Positions 1 to 10,649 of a stretch of DNA of 64,000 nucleotides are shown here, in pieces. The notes below the pieces were generated by a model, which did not search any database, was not told the DNA's origin, and was given only the letters and a program-made list of their open reading frames with translations. Positions within the stretch are counted from its first letter, which is position 1, and every line of letters starts with the position of its first letter. The position numbers and the translations under genes are program-made. The DNA comes from Cryptomeria japonica (taxonomy: Eukaryota; Streptophyta; Pinopsida; Cupressales; Cupressaceae). The stretch lies in NCBI RefSeq assembly GCF_030272615.1, contig NC_081414.1, forward strand, positions 526,359,137-526,423,136. The letters run 5' to 3'.

Positions 1-168
1 CATCCTCGGGAGTGATGGTCATCTCCCCCACTGGGAAATGAAACGTGTTATGCTCTGAATGGAAATGCTCAACCAATGTTGTGAGCATACCGTGATTCAC
101 ATGGATATCTAGTAAACCAAGAAGATGAGTCAAACTGCACAAATCAATATGAGCCTGATCAACCTTTG
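1..168 (-). pseudogene. Plant mobile domain (PMD) protein fragment, antisense in the Tat-like element
   Basis: The - strand translates, without a stop, into the start of a plant mobile domain. The hallmark FHFPVGEMTITPED is visible at the left edge, preceded by NHGMLTTLVEHFHSEHNT. In PMD proteins this corresponds to the segment with consensus ALVERW..ETHTFHLPVGEMTVTL.DV. Stops in frame just upstream (about 169-175) suggest an exon boundary or decay. PMD proteins include the Arabidopsis MAIN/MAIL1 group, linked to silencing and genome integrity, and PMD genes are also carried by plant transposons. The reading direction is opposite to the host element, as for the second PMD gene at 37270-39202. 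The remainder lies outside the window. Confidence 0.75.
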
Positions 169-359
169 ATAACTATTATACTAATGTCATGGTGGGAGGA
201 TAAATGCATCTGAAAATCATAGGAGGTAATCGAACCTGCAAAAACCCAACAACGAACATCTGAAAACATTCCAAATGAGCCTGCAAGAGAAATAAAACAT
301 CACGCAAATCCAACTAAGTCAAGTGCAAAATCAAAATTTCAAGTTTAGACCTTAAAAAA

Positions 360-620
360 TGTTCATTGTTTCTCGAACGATAAAACACAGAAGGGCAGCA
401 TTTCATATGAGTTAGGATTGACCTTCGTACGACAAAACATCCCCATATGACAAAATATCAGACCCTGCACGACAAAATGGTCTTTTTACAATCATGTCGT
501 ACGATACACGGGTAGGGTCCAAATGACAAATCTAATGGTCTCAAACGAAAAAAGATAATTCAACAGTTTGTCGTACGAGACATGATCCTGTCTCGCACGA
601 CAAAACGTGAAACCCGACTT
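360..620. repeat. Degenerate array of the palindrome-like motif TCGTACGACAAAA
   Basis: Between the PMD fragment and the 3' LTR, variants of TCGTACGACAAAA and TGTCGTACGA recur at least six times (for example near 427, 447, 470, 503, 573 and 594). The core TCGTACGA is self-complementary. Spacing is irregular, so this is not a clean tandem repeat. Nothing coding is seen here. It occupies a position comparable to the GCGTCTGTG array of element D. Confidence 0.5.
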
Positions 621-1372
621 CAAACATGCCAAAAACTTGAAAAATGAACAAAAAATTTCAAAATTGAGAACATAAAGAGGCTTAAGATTGACCACTTACC
701 GTTGGCTCATAGTTTCGGGGTTGATTATGTCATCTCTGGCGCTCAAATTGATGCTCACGAGTAGGGACCACCATTTTCTTTGTAGAAGGCTTTTTGAATT
801 TTCAAACTTGGAGGGTTAAAATGATTTGAAAATGACACTTTCCTCCCATATATAGCCAAAACGCTAACTTTTCAACTTGCTCCAATGGACATGAAAATTG
901 TACCGTTAGCTAATTTGCCCGTTCTGATTCCATTTTCGGGATTGAAATCGAAATTCAAGATCATTTTACTATTCAATTTCACAAAATTTGGACCACTTAG
1001 CGCTTTTTCATCAAAAGGTCATTCTTTCTTCAAATTATGCTCAATTTCTTAGTAATCAACGCTGAATCTCAATTTCAATTCTACACATCAACTTTGTGCT
1101 CAACCCCAAATTTTTAAATATTCCTCATAATTATTCTTTGTGCTCAAATAACTTATTATCGCCAACAATTACCTATAATCAGCATTACCCTCACTATCTT
1201 TCGATTTCGATCCCGAGGGGGCATACTCATGACCTTATGACCACATCTTCAATCTCACGACCTTATGACCTCACATCCTACATGTCGAGAAATTTGTTTT
1301 TAATCTTCATCAAAAGCCGAGAAAAATCTTTTCAACAAAAGAAAATCAATCAAATTCTTATTGCTAAGAGGC

Positions 1373-1890
1373 ATCTCACCTTTATCGCTTCACATCAAGT
1401 TGAGATCTCTCGATCATCTGAATCGAATCAATCGCTAGGGGCATATCAGTTTCATCACTTCAAATCAAGCTGATATTTGTCTTCATCTAAATCAATCTCT
1501 TAACGTTAATCAGTTTCATCACTTTTCATCAAGTTGATTATTCATTTAAACTCAATCAAAAGTTTAAAGAGTATCTTCGATCACATACTAAATCTAAGTA
1601 GGTGTTCAGTTTCATTGCATCAAATCAAGCTGGACAGTTTATTTTTCGCTCATCGTATCTTGATCAATCAAGTTCAAGATCAATTTTTATCTTCGCTCTC
1701 TGTGTCTAGATCAATCAAGTTCTAGATCAGTAAGATCCACTTCTTGATCAATCAAGTTCAAGTTCAGTATCTTTTGTTCTCTATCGTTCCTCAGTTCAAT
1801 CAAGTTCTGGATTGGTATCGCGTTAATCAGACTTCATTCAGCTTCATCGCTTCGAATCAAGCTAAACACCTTGCTCTTCATCTAGTTCGT
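1373..1890. repeat. Hairpin array 1: conserved-loop repeats with complementary arms
   Basis: Two unit types recur. Type I is 34 nt: 7-nt arms around a 20-nt loop close to TTTCATCRCTTCAAATCAAG, at 1373-1406, 1443-1476, 1507-1540, 1603-1636, and a weaker copy near 1836-1869. Type II is 24 nt: 7-nt arms around TCAATCAAGT, at 1657-1680, 1704-1727 and 1741-1764. Arms differ between units but pair within units: ATCTCA/TGAGAT, ATATCAG/CTGATAT, TAATCAG/TTGATTA, TGTTCAG/CTGGACA, ATCTTGA/TCAAGAT, TCTAGA/TCTAGA, CTTGA/TCAAG. Wobble G-T pairs occur in the third and fourth. Some further loop copies (near 1791 and 1890) have lost arm pairing. The array lies immediately upstream of the polypurine tract. Confidence 0.75.
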
Positions 1891-1967
1891 GATCAATCAA
1901 GTTCAAAACTGGCATCTCCTAGACATCACATATTCTTTGAACCAACGCGTTGCTCACACATTAATTC

Positions 1968-1980
1968 AAAGAGGGGCAAA
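1968..1980 (+). promoter_or_regulatory. Polypurine tract of the left Tat-like element
   Basis: AAAGAGGGGCAAA sits directly before the LTR start TGTAATACCC. This is where plus-strand DNA synthesis is primed in LTR retrotransposons. The near-identical tract in element D (AAAGAGGGGAAAAA on its coding strand) supports the call and the orientation. Confidence 0.8.
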
Positions 1981-3308
1981 TGTAATACCCTAAAAATGGT
2001 CATCTAAACCATGGGCACCTAATCTTGACAACATCACCAAGGTCCTAACCAAAGGCAATTAAATCAATCTTAAGCACATAATTAATTCTTTAATCACCAA
2101 ATATCACATGGCAAATCAATTACCCAATATTAATTAAATATTTATTTAATTAATTGAATCATTTCCAAGAATATCATTTTGATCAAATTATCCTATTTTA
2201 ATTTATTAAATATCCTAGCATATTTAATTAATTAATAAATTTGCCATTTAATCATGCAAAAAAATGAATTATTTTATCACAAAAGAAGAATTAATCACAA
2301 AGCAAGAGTTGAATTGAAAATTAAACAAAAACAATTGAATTGAGAGAGAAATCAAACTTGAGATATTATTTCTTTTTCTAAATTTAGAACTTGAAATTAG
2401 AAAAGCAATTAATTGAATTATTGATTATTCTCTAAAATTGGAACTCAAAGCTTTTAAAAAAAAAAAGAAGTTCAGTTGCATTGAAAAGACTCTTTTCTTG
2501 AATAAATAAAAGAATTATCTATTTTTATCACAAATGCATGGAATTAATTTAATTATCATTTCTAATGCAACTTGAACTTCTTATCTAAATACATTTCAAT
2601 TAAACTATAATTGGAATCTATCTCAAGGTTAACTGAACTTGATTTCTCAATTATTTTCAATTAATCCTAAATTGAGTTTTTTCATCATCTCTCTTGTAAT
2701 TCTCTATAAATTCAACCTTCAGCTCTCATTCCAATTCACCCCGGAGATTTTTGAGAACACGCTTGGAGATTATTATCACGCTAATTTCACTTTGGAGTCA
2801 TTGAAGATCATTGTGCTTTTTTAGATTATTTGCATCTATATTGCTTGAATTCATTATTGCTTGAATTATTCATCCATCTGGCATCCATATAGTTAAATAT
2901 CATATAGATTAAATCCTTCGTCTTGGTGTAGTCTAGTCACTGGTATTGCTTATAAAAATCAGAGAGCAATCTTATACTCACATCTTTTAGAAGGCAATTA
3001 GTCGATTTGTTATGGTTTATTACTTATTGATTATTTATTTACTAACCATACATGTAATGACTTTAATTGAAGTGTTGTGCTTACAGCTACAGACCCTTTT
3101 TCACACACACAGTAACAATAATGCATTTCTAAAACCTAACCTTACACATCTGCATTCCAATATCTCACATCTTAATTATTTATATTGTTTATATTGTAAA
3201 TATAGTGCATTGTTAAATTGTCTTCAATCCAACTCTTCACAATTTACACATCTGCATTCCATATCTCACATCTTAATTTCATTGCATATAAAAATTGCAT
3301 TATTATAG
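1981..3308 (+). repeat. 3' LTR of the left Tat-like element (right boundary uncertain)
   Basis: The LTR begins TGTAATACCCTAAAAATGG immediately after the polypurine tract. It is A+T rich and contains inverted A/T tracts around 2130-2160 of the ATTAATTAAAT type, like those in the LTRs of element D. A short duplicated segment containing CACATCTGCATTCC occurs near 3147 and 3246. The end near 3.3 kb is approximate; no second LTR copy is available for comparison. Confidence 0.5.
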
Positions 3309-3590
3309 AAATCAATGAGATTCCTTTTAGAGTAGACTTAATGATATGACATGTTTAGAGAAAGGATTATATTTATTAGAAAAAAATCAACATATAAAGT
3401 GTATTGGTTTGTAGACATATAAAGTGTATAGAGACAAACATATAAATTGTAAACATAACCAACACAAACATATAAATCGTAAACAATCGAGACAAACGAC
3501 GTACAAAGATCAGCTATGTAATCATATAAATGAACTGTTTTATAAAAAGAGCATAGTCATATAGGAACAATTATACAATTTTAATGAGAG
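3309..3590. other. Unassigned A+T-rich spacer
   Basis: No coding signal is seen. Short repeats of ACATATAAA followed by GTGTA or TTGTAAAC recur between about 3390 and 3490. It may be the end of the preceding LTR or host DNA. Confidence 0.4.
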
Positions 3591-3816
3591 GACCTCCTCT
3601 GCGTTGGGAATCTACTTTGTATCCTGACAAACCTTGGTGTTAGCCAAGGACTATCATAACTCGTGAAAAAATGGGTGTAGTCCATAATAAGGAGGTTCCA
3701 TGGAAAGAATGATGTGACATCCTCAATACTCTCATCAGAGTGTGGCACCAGGGATCATCCACATCTCCAATGGGGTATGTCAGCACACATTATGTGAAAC
3801 CGAGGGAGAGTGACTG
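3591..3816 (-). pseudogene. Unrecognised coding fragment, left half of a gene split by an LTR element
   Basis: On the - strand this stretch continues the fragment at 11844-12110 once the 8-kb element and one GACTG copy are removed. Joined reading gives VFRPYVLASH on the right side and then CADIPHWRCG after a one-base frame change on the left. In-frame stops are present, so it is a relic. I do not recognise the protein. No domain can be named with confidence. Confidence 0.35.
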
Positions 3817-4999
3817 TGTTAGGCCCAATATGGAAAGCTAATGTACTGAGAGGGGAGGGGTGAATCAGTACTTCAAATCTTTTCTTCAACAATAACTTTA
3901 CTATTAAGTATAAACCAAAAACTGTTGTAACATAATATAATGCTAAAACAAATAAATAACAATCATACATGGTTCACTCCATAACACATATTTTGGTTAC
4001 GCAGAAACTCTTGGTTAGAGAGAAAAACTGTGGTGGGGATGACACCCACAACTTCACTACTGCAATAATAAAGGTTGCTCGGTTAGAGCTACATGTTTAG
4101 CTATTTCTGATAGCTTACCCTGTTAGGAGTATCAAGATCTTTAGATCTACCTTGCTAAAGGATTTTACAACACTTATTCTAAATGTTGCACCTGGTTAAA
4201 GGTTTACAATTTATAGACTTTGTTAGAGTCTTTTACCCTGTCAAAGGTTTCTCTTACAACTCAAAATATTACAATCAAAATCTTACAAAATATCTGCAAC
4301 TTCACATCTGAAATGTTATAGCAGATTCTATGTGCTCAATATGAAATTACCTTGCTTATAACATACCTCGGTAAATCAAAATTAACTCGGTAAACCTTTC
4401 TGTTTACTCTGTTCCTTGACTGCTCTCTGAAATCCTTCTTGGTGACCTCTGTGTATCTCTGTCAATTGTAACAGTCATAACACTCAGTGCTTTCCCATGA
4501 TTTTTCTTTTCACATATGTCTTTCTTCACACACATATTTTAATCCTCAATTCATGCTGTATAAATAGATCTCTTGTAACAGTAATCTTGTTCATGCTTCG
4601 ATCTTACAAACATGATTCATTAAATGAATAACCATACAAAATTATTTCATTGGACAGATTTCCTCAAAATCATATAAAATCTATAAGTGCAATTTCCAAT
4701 GTGTTAATGGTTTCTTGTTCCTCAATCTTTGTAACAGGTTTCCCATATCTGTCTAGGTTCAATGAATCTGGTAACATGTTTTACTTGGTGTGTATGAACT
4801 CGATATACCATTTTTGTTGCTCGGTAGTCATAGAACGTTACTCGGTAGACAGCTCGGTGTATGCTAAACTCTGTGACTTCTTTCTTCTATAACCGACTGC
4901 TCTGTGCATACCGACTGAATATTTCGATAGTAATAACTGACTAGATTATATAAAATGACTTTGGACATAAAACTAATTACAACTTAGTAAATAGTAACA
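3817..4999 (-). repeat. 3' LTR of the 8-kb non-autonomous element
   Basis: It matches 10650-11838 along its whole length and starts right after the target duplication copy GACTG. Short related words such as ACCTTGCTAAAGG, CACCTGGTTAAAGG and ACCCTGTCAAAGG recur at 4150-4250. The heptamer CTCGGTA recurs at 4360-4870. Confidence 0.9.
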
Positions 5000-5010
5000 A
5001 TCTCCCCTTT
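5000..5010 (-). promoter_or_regulatory. Polypurine tract adjacent to the 3' LTR
   Basis: On the coding strand AAAAGGGGAGAT abuts the LTR start TGTTACTATT. Related tracts occur at about 5139-5147, 5222-5229 and 5295-5306 within the next 300 bp. Multiple polypurine tracts upstream of the 3' LTR are described for Sireviruses. Confidence 0.75.
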
Positions 5011-5518
5011 TGACATTAGTTATGAAATGTTTGACAAAACTTCTTTCAAAGTCATAACTCAAAAAATCTATATACTTACAAAATTTGACTATACTGACAG
5101 TATATACAATTGTCAACAAAATAGTATACTCAGATATACTCCCCTTATCAATATACTGTACATAACTCTGATTACGCATGCGCTGTGATCAATATTCTGT
5201 ATTCACTGCTCAGTTATCACTGCTCCCCCTGTCAAAATTATCTGCATACTCGAATATGCTGATCTGCTCGGTATACTCCTCTTGTATACACTATACTCCC
5301 CCTTTTTGACAAACATCAAAACTAGTTACCATTCGATGGAGGCAACTGGTCAAAAATGGATTTATACTTTGTTCTTGCATCAGTGAGAGCGGTAGAGAGT
5401 GCATCCTTTACACTATCCATGAGTGAATTATGAGCTGTAATATCAGCTAACAGTGAAATCAGACCATCTAAAGAGTGCTTCCCTTTGGCTGAGTGGATAA
5501 GGAGGTAGCCTTGTTGAT
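5011..5518. other. Noncoding 3' spacer with repeated purine tracts
   Basis: No coding signal is seen between the 3' LTR and the end of the long ORF. The stretch holds at least three extra polypurine-like tracts read on the - strand (for example GTCAAAAAGGGGGAGT near 5295). Confidence 0.5.
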
Positions 5519-8500
5519 CTATTCTTGGATGGAGGACAAGTGTGGAATGAATAAGGTTTGAAGAGTCATAATGTCCATCCTTATTTTGTGCTCTTCATTC
5601 CTAAGTTCCAATTGTTGAGCCATGAGTGTTTGTAACTTGGTATAGAAATTCTGAATAGAATTGGGCTCAATGGTCAATTTATTGGAGAGATCAGTGATCT
5701 CTTTCTCAATCACTTATGTTTTATTTTTGATATCTTTAATGAATAAAGAAAATGTACAGAGTTTCTGAAATAAATAAAGAATGTGCTTGAGTTGAGGGGA
5801 CAACTCAACAATAAATTTGACAAGTTTTACTTTACTGATAGCAATGGCTTTCTGTACCTCTTCAATCATTTTTGCAGTGAGCTCTTTGTCCTTCAACTTG
5901 CTTAGGTAATCAGATGTGTCTACTCTAGATGCTTCTATTTTAGCGAGGAGTTCATCCAGTTGAATATGGATGGCTGCATCTTTTGTCACTGTCGCTTCAG
6001 GTAGCATTTCTATTAAGAGTGCTTTGACCTTCTGAAGTACTCTGTTTTTCTTTTGTATAGCCATTTGTTTCTCTTTTTCTGCTTTGGCTTTGCATAGTTC
6101 ACCAAATTCAATAAGTGCTTGCCCTTTTAATTTGGATATGTCTACATTCGGCAAAACAATCGATTTTGACAAATCTAACTTGAAACTATGCTTTTTCATT
6201 TTCTTTTCTTTAGAGGAGGAGGCTTTCACCAGTTGAACTAATACAATGGCTTGGGAGGCTTGTTCACCCTCGGTAGGTTGCTCGGTAGAGGCAACAATTT
6301 TGTCAATTTCTTTAGCCTCAGATGTAGCCTTCGGTGAATCCTTGCTCGGGGTCTCAGTTGTAACATTGTCAGTACTTGAAGGGGCTTGAGAAGTCTGTTC
6401 CCCGGTGGCCTGAGAAGTAGCTTCTCCTTTTGTAGACTGGTGACCCTCTTTTCCTTGTTCAGTATCTTGAGGTGTCTCCGTTGAAACATGTTGACTTACC
6501 AGAGGATAGGACTTGACTTGTTCCAAAACTGACTCACTTGATACCAGTTTGGCATAAGCATTCCCTTCTATCATTTCCTGTTCCTATTCCTCGGTATCCA
6601 TGACATCCTCATCAGGTTGTATAGTTTCAGCAGGATCTTGCTCGGTGATATCTACTATTTCAACTTCACCTTGCTCATCAACACTCTTGATTCAAAAAAT
6701 TTCTTGCCATTTTTCTCTTGTCTCTTTTTCTACTTCAAGATAAAGGCAATTCATCAGTTTCAAGGCTCTTTGCTTGACTAGGAAGTTTGTCTGGTAGTTT
6801 TTTAGAAGTTCACTTATCTCATCTACCGACATGTCTGGAAAGAGATGTACCAGACTTCTTTCTCTCATCTTCTTTTCTGAGTCCATAGCATATTTCTACC
6901 TGTTATCAATGTTTAAGTACAATGATTTTGGAAGAGAATTAGTTACTTCCAATGGGACTAATCGGAATTTAAGAAGTGTACATAAAACTAACTCTTCTAT
7001 TTGCCTTTTTTCTTCTTCTATCCGAGAGTCATATTTGACATACCTAAATGCTCCAAATCCACCATATTGTTTCAAATTGGCACAAAAATTATCAACACTA
7101 TGTACACCTTCCTTTTTGCTTTTGACAATCTAAAATTTATTTTTGTCTTCAGATTCGATGTCACTTGACTCTTTATTCAAAATGAGTCTCCGAGTAGACT
7201 TCTTATAATTTTTTGTTACCTTTGGAACTACAACATTTTTTTGTTTCTTGCTCTGTGACACTACAAATGATCTAGTATTGGGGCGCTTCACTGGAGGAGC
7301 CGGTGATACTTGTGATGTATCCTATTTCTTCCTTTTCAAAATTTTGCGTTTTGGCAACTCGGTGCTTAATGTAATAGCTGCTTCTTGGGCTTCAGATTCC
7401 TCCTCGGTGATGACTTGAATGCTCTTGACAAGAGTGGAGGATGAACCTTCTCCAAATTTCTGCGTTAATGCTTTAATCACTTTTGTTGCTTTCCTAGTAG
7501 CCTTTGGTACTACAATGCTCATTTTGACTTTTTCTTTAACTTCTTCATATGTACCGTATCTGATCTTGGTAGCATACCTTGGCAGTGCAAGAAAGGCATC
7601 TATCTGCTGCTGTGTAATGTCAAAATCAATCTCATAACCCGTAGGCGGCAAAGATTGAGTTCTTGGTTCTACCGCATTGACATAGTAGTAGTCGGTGTCC
7701 ACTTCAAAACATATATTGTCCTTATATTTTTCCACTAACTGGGGTGGTATCCTGTACCTGTTATGCATCTTTTCCTGAAACTTGCTAAAATAATCATCCA
7801 TAATCTCATTGAAGTTATCATCTAGCTGTTTGATGAAGTCATTGATTTGATGGGTGACTGGTGGGTGTAGCTCCCAAACTACATTACCGACTGATGGAAA
7901 GAATTTCTCAAAATAGAAAAACATGCATACCAAAAGTGATCCAAACTTCAGTGTGTTTGCCGAGTTGTTCTTCTTCGGCTTCCTTATGGTGTTGAGATTT
8001 TCAAACAGATTTTTCAACAACACTTCGCATAGATCAATCTTCATACCTTTCTTCATAATTGTATAGGCTAAATCAACAGCAGCACAGGGTACACTATTTT
8101 CCCTTGCCGATTGAAAGAAACAATAACCTATGACTCTAATTGCAAACTTCAGCTTTGCATCTGTGACATTGTTCAGTTTCAGACCTTTGCAATCAGATTC
8201 AACTCTGGTTAAGGTGATTAGTTCCTTCTATGAAATCATTTTCTGAGCTCGGGCATGGTCAAAAATAGGGTAACCGGTGATCAAGTGGATGATTTCCTTG
8301 GTGATCTTGAATGGTTGCTCCTCTAACCACATAAAGTCATCACAAACTCTTCTCAAAACAAATTTAACCCATTGGGGTTTGAAGACTCGTGGGTAGGTTA
8401 GGGCTTCGGTCAATCCCTTGATTTTAATATGTTCAAACTTGCTATCCAGTTTTCCATCGGTACACAATTCATCATATGTGTCCTTGATCTCTGTGTGACC

Positions 8501-8683
8501 TAGTTCCTCAACACGACACTTAGTGAAGAATCTGACATCCTCAACTAATAAAACCCTATCCAGAATGAGTGAAAATGCAGTTTTATCATTCAGTTCAGAT
8601 GCTACTTTGGGAGGTAGTGAGTATTTCAGTGAGGGCTTCTCAATGTTCTCAACAATAATGGGTTTCTGAATCTTAGGAGCCAT
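5519..8683 (-). pseudogene. Long unknown ORF (about 1,055 codons, interrupted by stops) in place of pol
   Basis: Open segments at 8683-8228, 8227-7322, 6886-6692, 6574-5714 and 5713-5519 all share one reading frame. Together they form a single former ORF starting MAPKIQKPII. Visible stops near 8228, 7322, 6896, 6692, 6584 and 5714 break it; several are TAG. The first 450 residues look globular and hydrophobic-core rich, with segments such as WVKFVLRRVCDDFMWLEE and IIHLITGYP. The middle is basic. Residues around 700-800 are Ser/Thr/Glu/Gln rich. The last 250 are Lys/Glu rich and probably helical or coiled coil. No protease, RT or integrase motif is present. I do not recognise the family; plant-transposon accessory or envelope-like proteins are possible relatives. 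It lies downstream of the Gag-like gene, where pol is expected. Confidence 0.6.
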
Positions 8684-9235
8684 TACAAACTTTGGATAAT
8701 CACTAACAAAAGAGCCTTAGGGTTTGAAATCTTTTAACCAGCAGACGCTTTCCACTTAGTAAATATAAAACAGATATTCACAACTGATATGATCAGTTAA
8801 CTTGCTTGACAGTGCGTTGTGATTGATATAAATACCTTGAATTTCGCTTCGAAAGAGATTTGATTGCGTTTGAATCGCTTCGCTCTGCTTTCTGAAAACT
8901 TGGTAAGTGTAAAATGACCATGCAAAAAGCTTTAAGTACACATTTTACCTTATCGGGCTCCATGCAGTTAGGTCAGAAAACATTAAATGCACTCGATTCC
9001 ACTAAACCAATTTACCTTCCTTTTTATGCTTTTATCGAGTAGCCAGACTTTCTGCATTTACCGACTTGATAGGCTTCCTGCATTTACCGACTTGACAGGC
9101 TTCCAAAAGACTTGATAAAATTTCAAACTTGCTAATGCATCTTAGCTATGTAGATTTTGGAATTAAGTACATGATAAAATAGGAACTGTTAAGATTTAAC
9201 CTTGAGAGAATGTAGTCCCTTCATACCTTTACCGA
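8684..9235. other. Spacer between the Gag-like gene and the long ORF
   Basis: No coding signal is seen. A 31-bp unit containing TGCATTTACCGACTTGA is repeated in tandem about 2.5 times at 9040-9105. The purpose is unknown. Confidence 0.5.
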
Positions 9236-10636
9236 TTAATTTGGAATAGATGCACCTAACTCGGTAGGTAAGGTGCTTTCTTCATTTGACACAATTTCCT
9301 TCTTTTTCCAAATCATCTGGAATTTGCTTTTTATTTCATCAATATCTCCTCTAGGTTGATCTCTGCAATCTCTAGCCAAGTGTCCAACTTTGTGACAATG
9401 AAAACATGCCATACCAGGATTTCTCCATGATCTTCGGTTGTTCACTCCAAACCTTATAAAGTTGTTGGCACTTATATGTCCATATCTTCCACAACATTCA
9501 AACCATATCCTTGTATTATAATCCCATGGTATTGCAGTATACTGTCGGTTAAGATTATTGTGAGTTCGGTAGCCTCTAGTATTTGCTCGGTGTGCAGACC
9601 ACATATAGTTCTTCTGCTTAAACCAACACTTCTCGGTACTGTGTCCATATCTATTGCAGTTTTTACAAAACCCTTTGAATTTTGCCTTCTGATAATTGTT
9701 AGCAGACTTTGTCCTACATTGGTTAGATGTGTGACCATATTTATTGCAATTGTAACAATAACCATTGGACCTAGTGACATTCGGTTGCTTACCTTTTCTG
9801 ATTTGGCACATGTTGGCAGTATGTCCTTGTTTTCCACAGTAGTTGCAAATAGGCTTATTTCCTTTGATGTTCTTCTTGTTTCCAGCTTTTTTTGATGATT
9901 CTCCTCTCTCGGTAGTGTGGATTCCCTTCTCGGTAGAGTCTTTTCCTTTGTAACTGAGTCTTGCATCTTTGTTGGGTCTTCTTGTAGTTAGTTTCTCATC
10001 CAACATCCTTGATGCTTCATAACTTTTCTTCCATGTTTCTTTGGATTTCTTCTCTGTTTCAAGTTCATCGGTCAACCTTGATATTTCAAGTTTCAATACT
10101 TGATTCTCATTTTCTTTCAGATTTGCTTCATGATTTGTATAACCCAATTGATCAGATAGATTTTGTTGAATTCTAGTCATCCTTGTGATTTCATCATTCT
10201 TTTCAGACACTAATGCTTCAAGCTGTTGTTTTTCTCTTTCTATATCTTTTAAGTTATCCTCGACTATCCTCAATGCATCAAGATTTTCAGTCATCTATGT
10301 GCTGAAATGTTCATGTTCTCTTTTCATTGCTTTTAGCTGATCAGTCAGTGCTTTGTTCTTTTCTTTCAATGCTCCAATCATTTCTTCAGTCTCTTCAGAT
10401 ATACTATTCTCAGATGATGTCTCAATTTGTTCCACCAGCTCTTGAGAGTCCTGCAATCATCAAACAATCTTCTTCTGAATTTTAGTGATCTTTGCATTTG
10501 TTTCTGCATGTCTACAATCACTTGATTAGCATGATCCAATTCATTTTTAAGATTCACAATTCTCTAAGATTGTTTGTAGCCTTTCATTGATAAGATCTTT
10601 CTCTTTAGGCAGTTAAACCCTTTTCCAAGATTAAAG
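9236..10636 (-). CDS. Gag-like protein with coiled coil and four to five CCHC zinc knuckles
   Basis: The clear ORF runs from 10294 to 9236 (352 codons). Coiled-coil coding continues upstream to about 10600 with frame damage. Residues 1-100 are heptad-like and charged. Knuckles follow: CNYCGKQGHTANMC, CYNCNKYGHTSNQC, CKNCNRYGHSTEKC, a degenerate ECCGRYGH, and CFHCHKVGHLARDC. CCHC knuckles of this spacing bind retrotransposon RNA during particle assembly. Coiled-coil Gag is typical of Sireviruses. The usual N-terminal copia Gag domain is not recognisable, so the gene may be 5'-truncated. It lies directly after the primer binding site. The start at 10294 is the first Met of the open frame and is probably not the original start. 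Confidence 0.85.
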
Positions 10637-10649
10637 CTCTGATACCAAT
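10637..10649 (-). promoter_or_regulatory. Primer binding site, initiator-Met tRNA type
   Basis: On the - strand the sequence next to the 5' LTR end is TTGGTATCAGAGC, the standard complement of the plant initiator-methionine tRNA 3' end. It fixes the element orientation. Confidence 0.9.

Larger units (their letters stand above)
1..3308 (+). mobile_element. 3' part of a Tat-like Ty3/gypsy LTR retrotransposon, left end outside the window
   Basis: The order is an antisense plant-mobile-domain coding fragment at the edge, a hairpin-rich noncoding spacer, a polypurine tract (1968-1980) and an LTR that begins TGTAATACCC at 1981. This copies the layout of the complete element at 35256-48023 in the opposite orientation, so I read it as the 3' end of a + strand Tat-lineage element. 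The gag-pol part and 5' LTR lie left of position 1. The right LTR edge could not be fixed because the partner LTR and the target duplication are not visible; about 3.3 kb is a guess. Lineage assignment is inference from layout, not from a polymerase. Confidence 0.6.

Noticed and set aside
1096-2007. Three + strand ORFs of 63-125 codons in the left element
   Set aside because: They cross the hairpin array and have no recognisable domain; composition follows the repeats.
3012-3308. 98-codon ORF in the LTR
   Set aside because: A+T-rich LTR sequence; no domain and no conservation evidence.
9476-9895. 139-codon + strand ORF
   Set aside because: It lies opposite the zinc-knuckle Gag gene, which has unmistakable CCHC motifs in the other direction.
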